Source: Nitratifractor salsuginis DSM 16511 (lineage in GTDB: Bacteria; Campylobacterota; Campylobacteria; Campylobacterales; Sulfurovaceae). From it: a DNA stretch of 64,000 nucleotides. The notes beneath the pieces are model-generated. The model was not told where the DNA came from, made no database searches, and saw nothing but the letters and a program-made list of their open reading frames with translations. The position numbers and the translations under genes were made by a program. Position 1 is the first letter of the stretch. Each line of letters begins with the position of its first letter. Where the stretch lies: positions 186,001 through 250,000 of the forward strand of contig NC_014935.1 in assembly GCF_000186245.1 (NCBI RefSeq), written 5' to 3'. Shown here in pieces: positions 59,770-64,000 of this stretch.

Positions 59770-59836
59770 TAATGAGAAATTTCGGTTGGCATTGCGAACA
59801 ATGCATCTTCACTATTCTCAATTCTCAATTTCGGCA
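59770..59836. repeat. Heptad-repeat island 16 with 6-4-6 hairpin
   Basis: AATGAGAAATTTCGGTTG precedes GCATTG-CGAA-CAATGC (59789-59804). Then ATTCTCA units (59814-59830), which encode the end (EIEN) of argF. Confidence 0.72.
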
Positions 59837-60759
59837 TCGTCGAAACGATGCTGATCCAACCAAACCATAATCCCTTTTTGGGCGTGGAGGCGGTTCTCCG
59901 CTTCGGTGAAGATCTCTTCGGCATGTTCTTCGAAGACAGCTTCGCTCACTTCGTAACCCCGGTAGGCGGGGAGGCAGTGGAGGAAAATGGCGTCGTCTTT
60001 GGCCAGGGCCATTAGATCTTTGTCCACCATAAAGCCGGCGAAATCTTTCACGCGCTGCTCTTTCTCCTCCTCCTGCCCCATACTGACCCAGGTATCGGTG
60101 GTGACCACATCAGCCTCTTTGACCGCCTCTTTGGGGTCGTGGCCCAGGATCAGGGTTCTACCGTAGCGCTCGGCCAGTTTTTTGGCCTCGGCCACCACCT
60201 CCGGATCGCACTCGTAGCCCTCGGGGGTGGCGACACGCAGCTCGAAGCCCATAATCGCCGCTAGGTAGAGCCAGGAGTGGGCCATATTGTTGCCGTCACC
60301 CACATAGGCGACGACGGGATTTTCCTTGCCGAACTCCAGCATCGTCAGGTAATCGGTCATCAGCTGGACGGGGTGGTAACTGTCGGTCAAGCCGTTGATG
60401 ACGGGGACGCGGGAGTAGCGGGCGAACTCTTCGAGCTTGCTTTGCTCGAAGGTGCGGATCATTACCATATCGACCATACGGCTGATGACCCGGGCGGTGT
60501 CCTTCATCGGTTCACCCCGGCCCAGCTGGATGTCCCGGCTGGAGAGGAAAAGCCCGGTGCCGCCGAGTTGGTAGATGCCGGTTTCGAAACTGACCCGGGT
60601 GCGGGTGGAGGACTTTTCGAAGATCATCGCCAGGGTCTGGTTTTTGAGGTAGGGGACATACTCCCCCGCCTTGGTCTGCGCTTTGATGCGGATGGCGAGG
60701 TCGATCATCTCTTGAAGTTCGTCCCGCGTGAAATCTTTGAGCGTCAGAAAATGCCGCAT
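59818..60759 (-). CDS. argF: Ornithine carbamoyltransferase
   Basis: A 313-residue enzyme of arginine synthesis. The carbamoyl phosphate motif is [25 protein letters not shown] binds substrate, [14 protein letters not shown] is the hinge, and the ornithine-binding [13 protein letters not shown] carries the catalytic Cys. The C-terminal residues EIEN come from heptad repeats. argF-hemN is a conserved Campylobacterota pair. Confidence 0.95.
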   Translation of the reverse strand: MRHFLTLKDFTRDELQEMIDLAIRIKAQTKAGEYVPYLKNQTLAMIFEKSSTRTRVSFETGIYQLGGTGLFLSSRDIQLGRGEPMKDTARVISRMVDMVMIRTFEQSKLEEFARYSRVPVINGLTDSYHPVQLMTDYLTMLEFGKENPVVAYVGDGNNMAHSWLYLAAIMGFELRVATPEGYECDPEVVAEAKKLAERYGRTLILGHDPKEAVKEADVVTTDTWVSMGQEEEKEQRVKDFAGFMVDKDLMALAKDDAIFLHCLPAYRGYEVSEAVFEEHAEEIFTEAENRLHAQKGIMVWLDQHRFDDAEIEN

Positions 60760-60772
60760 GGCCTGCTCCTGG

Positions 60773-60791
60773 GTGCCCCTTCGGGGGGCAC
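60773..60791. repeat. Hairpin upstream of argF
   Basis: GTGCCCC (60773-60779), loop TTCGG, GGGGCAC (60785-60791). It ends 13 bases upstream of the argF ATG and just before its ribosome site. Confidence 0.55.
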
Positions 60792-60864
60792 GTGAAAATT
60801 AAGGCATCTATTCTACCATAAGGGAGGGAGGCTCCGGATTAATTCGGAGTATTTAACTCCTGTT

Positions 60865-60972
60865 TAATTGGTCTATTGGTATATTGGGCATTGGGCATTG
60901 GGCATTGGGCATTGGGCATTGAGAGGGCAGATAAAAATTCCTAGTTACTAGTTTCTAGTTACTAGTTACTCA
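60865..60972. repeat. Heptad-repeat island 17 (GCATTGG and CTAGTTA units)
   Basis: Five GCATTGG units with flanking variants (60867-60921) give the most regular array in the window. CTAGTTA, CTAGTTT, CTAGTTA, CTAGTTA (60942-60969) follow. Confidence 0.88.
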
Positions 60973-60982
60973 AGGAGAGAGA

Positions 60983-62353
60983 ATGGGCAGACGGAATTTG
61001 AAAGAGCTATTGGAATCGGGCGGGCCGGGGGAGCTGCTTTTGCTGGGCAAGGGGGACGCTTTTACCTTTGAGGAGATCGAGCGCTTCTGCCGGCGGCAAG
61101 GTTTTGAGATCGTAAGGGAGTTCTCCCCTGCTGTGGTAGCGGTGCTGGAGGGGCGGCGGCTGAGTATGCCCGAGGAGCTGCTCAGCGAACAGGCCTACGC
61201 CGAGGGGATCGCTCTCTACCGCCTGGAGGATCTGGAGCGGATCATGAGCGAGGCGATCCGGCCTGAGGAGCTGCTGATGGCGCTGAAGCTTGGTGATGAT
61301 ATGGAGCGCCTGCTGAGGCTGCTGGGCAATCCCCATCTGGAGGATGGGCTCTTTCTCCGCCTTCTGGAGCTCTACACGTGGGAGGGAGAGGAGCTGATGG
61401 AGAGCGATCGGGACCGGCGGGTGCTGCACGCGATGATGGAGCGTTTTTTGGAGTTGGATCCCTACGAGCGGGACGCGCTCCACTCTCCCGCGACGCTGCT
61501 GCGCCTGATTCGAAGTACCGACAATCCCGATCTGATGGAGGCGCTGCTGCGTCTACCTCCCTTTGAGTTCCGCGGGCGCAGGGGGATGCGCCTGAGCATC
61601 GCCGAAGCGGTGGCCTCCCGGGAGATCCTCAAAGAGAGCACCGTTCGAAAACTGCTCAAGATGAGGGAAGAGGGGGTCCGGCTCATCCTGGCGGCCAATC
61701 CGGCCCTGAAAGGCCCTTGGCAGAGGCGTCTGCTGGAGAGCGGCGGTGAAGAGATCTCCGAAGCTCTGGCGCTGAACCCGGCTCTGGATGAGGAGCTCTT
61801 CGCTGATCTGCTGAAAATGGGGGGTGAGGTGACGGAGAAGTTGCTGCGTCATCAGAGCATTAGGCCCGAGCGCTGGAGGCTTATAGTGGAGCATTTTGCC
61901 GAAGAGGGGGTTCCGGAATTCCTGGGAGAGAATCCGGGGCTATGTACCAAGGCGGCAGAGGCGATGATTGAGAGAGGCGGTCCGGGGCCTCGGAGAGCTC
62001 TGGCGGCCAACGAGTATTTGCCCGAGGAGCTGCTGGAGCGCCTGGCGGAGGATCGGGAGCTTTGGCCCCTATTAGCGGGCAATCCCGCAATCTCCGAGGA
62101 TCTATTACGGCGCCTCTACCGTGAAGAGGAGTCCCTCAAAGAGATCTTGGCGGCCAACCCCTCCACCCCGACGGAGCTTTTGAAAGAGCTTTTTGAGAGC
62201 GGGGAGTTTCGCTACCATCAAGCTTTGGCGGCCAATCCTTCCACGCCGATGGCGATCCTGCATCAGCTCAAGACCGATCACCGGCTCTGGCTGATCTTGC
62301 AAAAGAATGAGACCTTCGTGCAGGAGGCGAATCGGGAGATGGGAATGCGGTAG
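60983..62353 (+). CDS. Leucine-rich repeat variant (LRV) protein
   Basis: A 456-residue protein. The N-terminal 100 residues (GELLLLGKGDAFTFEEIERF, AYAEGIALYRLEDLERIM) are not assigned; a BRCT-like fold is possible. The rest is a solenoid of helical repeats with the LRV-type signature LAANP-[AS]-x-P-x-x-L-L (for example LAANPALKGP, LAANPSTPTELL, LAANPSTPMAIL). Such solenoids bind other proteins. It precedes a MoxR-type ATPase and a VWA-like gene, and may be part of the same system. GGAGAGAGA precedes the ATG. Confidence 0.75.
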   Translation: MGRRNLKELLESGGPGELLLLGKGDAFTFEEIERFCRRQGFEIVREFSPAVVAVLEGRRLSMPEELLSEQAYAEGIALYRLEDLERIMSEAIRPEELLMALKLGDDMERLLRLLGNPHLEDGLFLRLLELYTWEGEELMESDRDRRVLHAMMERFLELDPYERDALHSPATLLRLIRSTDNPDLMEALLRLPPFEFRGRRGMRLSIAEAVASREILKESTVRKLLKMREEGVRLILAANPALKGPWQRRLLESGGEEISEALALNPALDEELFADLLKMGGEVTEKLLRHQSIRPERWRLIVEHFAEEGVPEFLGENPGLCTKAAEAMIERGGPGPRRALAANEYLPEELLERLAEDRELWPLLAGNPAISEDLLRRLYREEESLKEILAANPSTPTELLKELFESGEFRYHQALAANPSTPMAILHQLKTDHRLWLILQKNETFVQEANREMGMR

Positions 62354-62425
62354 GAATGGAGAATTGAGAATGGAGAATTGAGGATGATTTTGGATTTTAA
62401 ATTTTGGATTTTGGATTGGGAAAAT
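62354..62425. repeat. Heptad-repeat island 18 (GAATTGA and GGATTTT units)
   Basis: GAATGGA, GAATTGA, GAATGGA, GAATTGA, GGATGAT (62357-62388), then GGATTTT-type units (62390-62420). It lies between the LRV and MoxR genes. Confidence 0.82.
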
Positions 62426-62459
62426 TCTTACTTAGCACATAACACGAAAGAAGTTTCAA

Positions 62460-63461
62460 ATGAAAGCGTCTGAGTTGACGGAACTTTTGGGGCGTTTGGT
62501 GGAGACGCGTCTGCCGGCCTTTGTTTGGGGGCCTCCGGGGATCGGGAAATCTTCCATCGTCCGGCAAATTGCCGAGGAGCGGGGCTTGGAGTTTCTGGAT
62601 CTGCGCCTTTCGCTGCTGGATCCTACCGATTTGAAGGGGATCCCTTTTTTCGATCCCGAGAGCCGGCAAGGTGTCTGGGCGGCGCCGAGCTTTCTGCCTA
62701 AAGAGGGAGAGTCCCGAGGGATCCTCTTTTTGGACGAGATCAACAGCGCTCCGCCGGCGGTGCAGGCTTCGGCCTATCAGCTGGTACTGGACCGGCGGGT
62801 GGGGGAGTATGAGCTCCCCGAGGGCTGGAGCATCGTCGCCGCGGGGAACCGGGAGAGCGATCGCGGGGTGGTCTATCGCATGCCCCCGCCCCTGGCCAAC
62901 CGCTTCGTCCATTTGGAGATGGAGGTTGCTTTGGAGGATTGGAAAGCCTGGGCCTATCGGGAGGGAGTAGTTTCGGAGCTGATCGCCTTTTTGGGCTTCG
63001 AGCCTGCAGCCCTCTTCGCCTTCGATCCCACTAGCAAAGAGAAGGCCTTTCCCACCCCCCGCTCCTGGAGCTTCGTGGACCGGATGCTCAAGAGTGGCCT
63101 GGAGGGGGAGCGGCTTTTGGAAGGAATCAGCGGCGCGGTGGGCCGGGAGGCGGCGGTGAAGTTCGTCAGTTTCCTTCAAGTGCGTGATCGCCTGCCCGAT
63201 CTTCAGGCGATCCTTGCAGGAGAGATGCCACAGATCGAGGAAGACCCCAGGGTTTTGGCGATCCTGGTGGGAGGCCTGGTGGAACGGCTCAAAGATTCCA
63301 CGGAGCCCGAGGTCCTGGATCGGGTCTTGCGTTTCAGCATAAGCCTGCCCGGGGAGTTTGCCGTGATGCTGGTCAAAGAGCTGCAACTGGCGGGGATCCG
63401 GGTGGAGGAGAGCGAAGCGTGGGGCGAGTGGGTGAGGCGGTATGCCTATCTGCTTAAATAA
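62460..63461 (+). CDS. MoxR-family AAA+ ATPase
   Basis: A 333-residue ATPase. Walker A is WGPPGIGKSSIVRQI (about 21-35), Walker B is GILFLDEINSAPP, and sensor 1 is VAAGNRESD with an ANRFVH arginine finger region. The family works with VWA-domain partners in protein activation or complex assembly. The next gene encodes such a partner, so this is a MoxR/VWA pair. Confidence 0.9.
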   Translation: MKASELTELLGRLVETRLPAFVWGPPGIGKSSIVRQIAEERGLEFLDLRLSLLDPTDLKGIPFFDPESRQGVWAAPSFLPKEGESRGILFLDEINSAPPAVQASAYQLVLDRRVGEYELPEGWSIVAAGNRESDRGVVYRMPPPLANRFVHLEMEVALEDWKAWAYREGVVSELIAFLGFEPAALFAFDPTSKEKAFPTPRSWSFVDRMLKSGLEGERLLEGISGAVGREAAVKFVSFLQVRDRLPDLQAILAGEMPQIEEDPRVLAILVGGLVERLKDSTEPEVLDRVLRFSISLPGEFAVMLVKELQLAGIRVEESEAWGEWVRRYAYLLK

Positions 63462-63620
63462 CCGAGTAACGGAGTAACCGAGCAACCGAGTAACCGAATA
63501 ATGAGCAGTTACATAACACGTATCACTTAACACATAGCACGTAACACAAAAACTCTTGCGACGTGAGGGGCGAAGCCCCGTGCTTGCGACTTGCGACTTC
63601 AAAATGCAACACGAAAGGAG
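63462..63620. repeat. Repeat island 19: octad units, heptads and 5-3-5 hairpin
   Basis: AGTAACCG/AGTAACGG units have period 8 (63462-63500), unlike all other islands. Then ATAACACG/TATCACT/TAACACA heptads (63514-63548). The CTTGCGACGTGAGG composite with hairpin GGGGC-GAA-GCCCC (63567-63579) and ACTTGCG units follow. Confidence 0.8.
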
Positions 63621-63625
63621 CGTTG

Positions 63626-64000
63626 ATGTCAAATCCGCTTGATGAGGCGAAGGCCCGTTTGATGGCCCGTTCTCCCTATTTCGGGCAGATTGCCGCTACG
63701 CTCAAGCCGGCGGCTTCGGAGGATTTGCCCACCTTCCGGGCCGAGGGGGGTGTGCTGTGCTACAACCCCGCCTGGTTCTCTGAGCTGGAGGGGGCGGAGC
63801 TGGAGACGGTCCTGGCCCACGCGGCGCTGCAGAAGGTGCTTTGGCACGAGAAGCGGGGCCGGGGGCGTCACGGAAAGCTCTGGCACCTGGCGACGGAGTA
63901 TGCGATCAACGCCCTTTTGGCGGATAACGGTTTTGATTTGCCCCTGGAAGCCAACTACGATCCCCGCTACCGGGGGATGTATGCCGAGGAGATCTACGCA
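63626..64000 (+). CDS. DUF2201/VWA-like metallopeptidase-fold protein (partial)
   Basis: The first 125 residues are in the window; the gene continues beyond it. It starts SNPLDEAKARLMARSPYFGQ and has LETVLAHAALQKVLWHEKRG at the position where this family has a zincin-like helix (typically AHEVLHxAL...H). The usual Glu appears to be Ala here. GAGCG with AAAGGAG precedes the ATG. Full-length relatives end with a VWA-like domain and pair with MoxR ATPases, as here. Confidence 0.75.
   Translation, partial: MSNPLDEAKARLMARSPYFGQIAATLKPAASEDLPTFRAEGGVLCYNPAWFSELEGAELETVLAHAALQKVLWHEKRGRGRHGKLWHLATEYAINALLADNGFDLPLEANYDPRYRGMYAEEIYA

Noticed and set aside
60867-60921. Regular repeats that might be a CRISPR array
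   Set aside because: The unit is 7 bases with no unique spacers, and no cas gene is in the window.

Overview
The window looks like the chromosome of a free-living, sulfur- or hydrogen-vent type Campylobacterota (formerly Epsilonproteobacteria) with unusually high GC for that phylum. Supporting marks are an ssrA tmRNA whose tag reads ANNTDYRPAYAHAA, an enolase-like tail followed by a small FtsB/DivIC-like gene, the gene row argF - hemN - Fe-S protein, an ArsR/ArsS-type two-component pair, a PgbA-like protein and a NUDT14-like NUDIX enzyme. The genus is inference; Nitratifractor or Sulfurovum relatives would fit.

Layout. 1-16008: housekeeping genes (biotin synthase, CPA2 antiporter, phosphodiesterase, GlcD-type oxidase, M23 peptidase, NUDIX, truncated globin, agmatine-to-putrescine genes aguA/aguB mixed with two CAP-domain proteins, alanine racemase) ending in a large degenerate kinase/receiver protein. 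16222-24466: an 8.2-kb integrative element inserted in the 3' end of ssrA. It is flanked by a 17-bp direct repeat, carries arm-type repeats at both ends, and encodes a DUF4102 tyrosine integrase, HTH factors, an SF2 helicase, a replication-initiator-like protein, a VRR-NUC nuclease, a PD-(D/E)XK exonuclease and RecT, but no capsid or packaging genes that I can recognise. 24443-64000: tmRNA, tsaD-lgt-lysE, dxr/cdsA, nhaA, NFACT (RqcH-like), leuC, SagB-type oxidoreductase, Uma2 nuclease, a FrdA/FrdB-like pair, hydroxyacid dehydrogenase, a VKOR-thioredoxin fusion, purT, rpsU, nnr, purN, thiG, trpA, panB, ruvB, AI-2E transporter, arsRS-like pair, a subtilase with an adjacent inhibitor-like lipoprotein, the argF-hemN cluster, and an LRV/MoxR/VWA-like group that runs off the end.

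The most unusual thing is not a gene. Almost every intergenic gap after position 2300 that is not tightly packed holds islands of degenerate tandem repeats with a strict 7-nt period (one island has period 8). They use different unit sequences but the same period. Many islands contain a 17-nt hairpin of fixed geometry (7-bp stem, 3-nt loop, 7-bp stem) preceded by a TTTTGGTAT-like box. The stem sequence changes from copy to copy with both strands changing together. The islands run into gene ends, supply C-terminal residues, interrupt frdA and frdB in frame, and abut perfect inverted repeats that overlap the start codons of six genes. I know heptanucleotide tandem repeats from heterocystous cyanobacteria (STRR), but I know of no description of this composite family in Campylobacterota.

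Working together: the ssrA tmRNA and the NFACT protein are two ribosome-rescue routes. AguA and AguB convert agmatine to putrescine. purN and purT are alternative GAR transformylases. tsaD-lgt-lysE and the argF-hemN-Fe-S genes form operons. The mobile element carries its own recombination and replication kit and a candidate origin.
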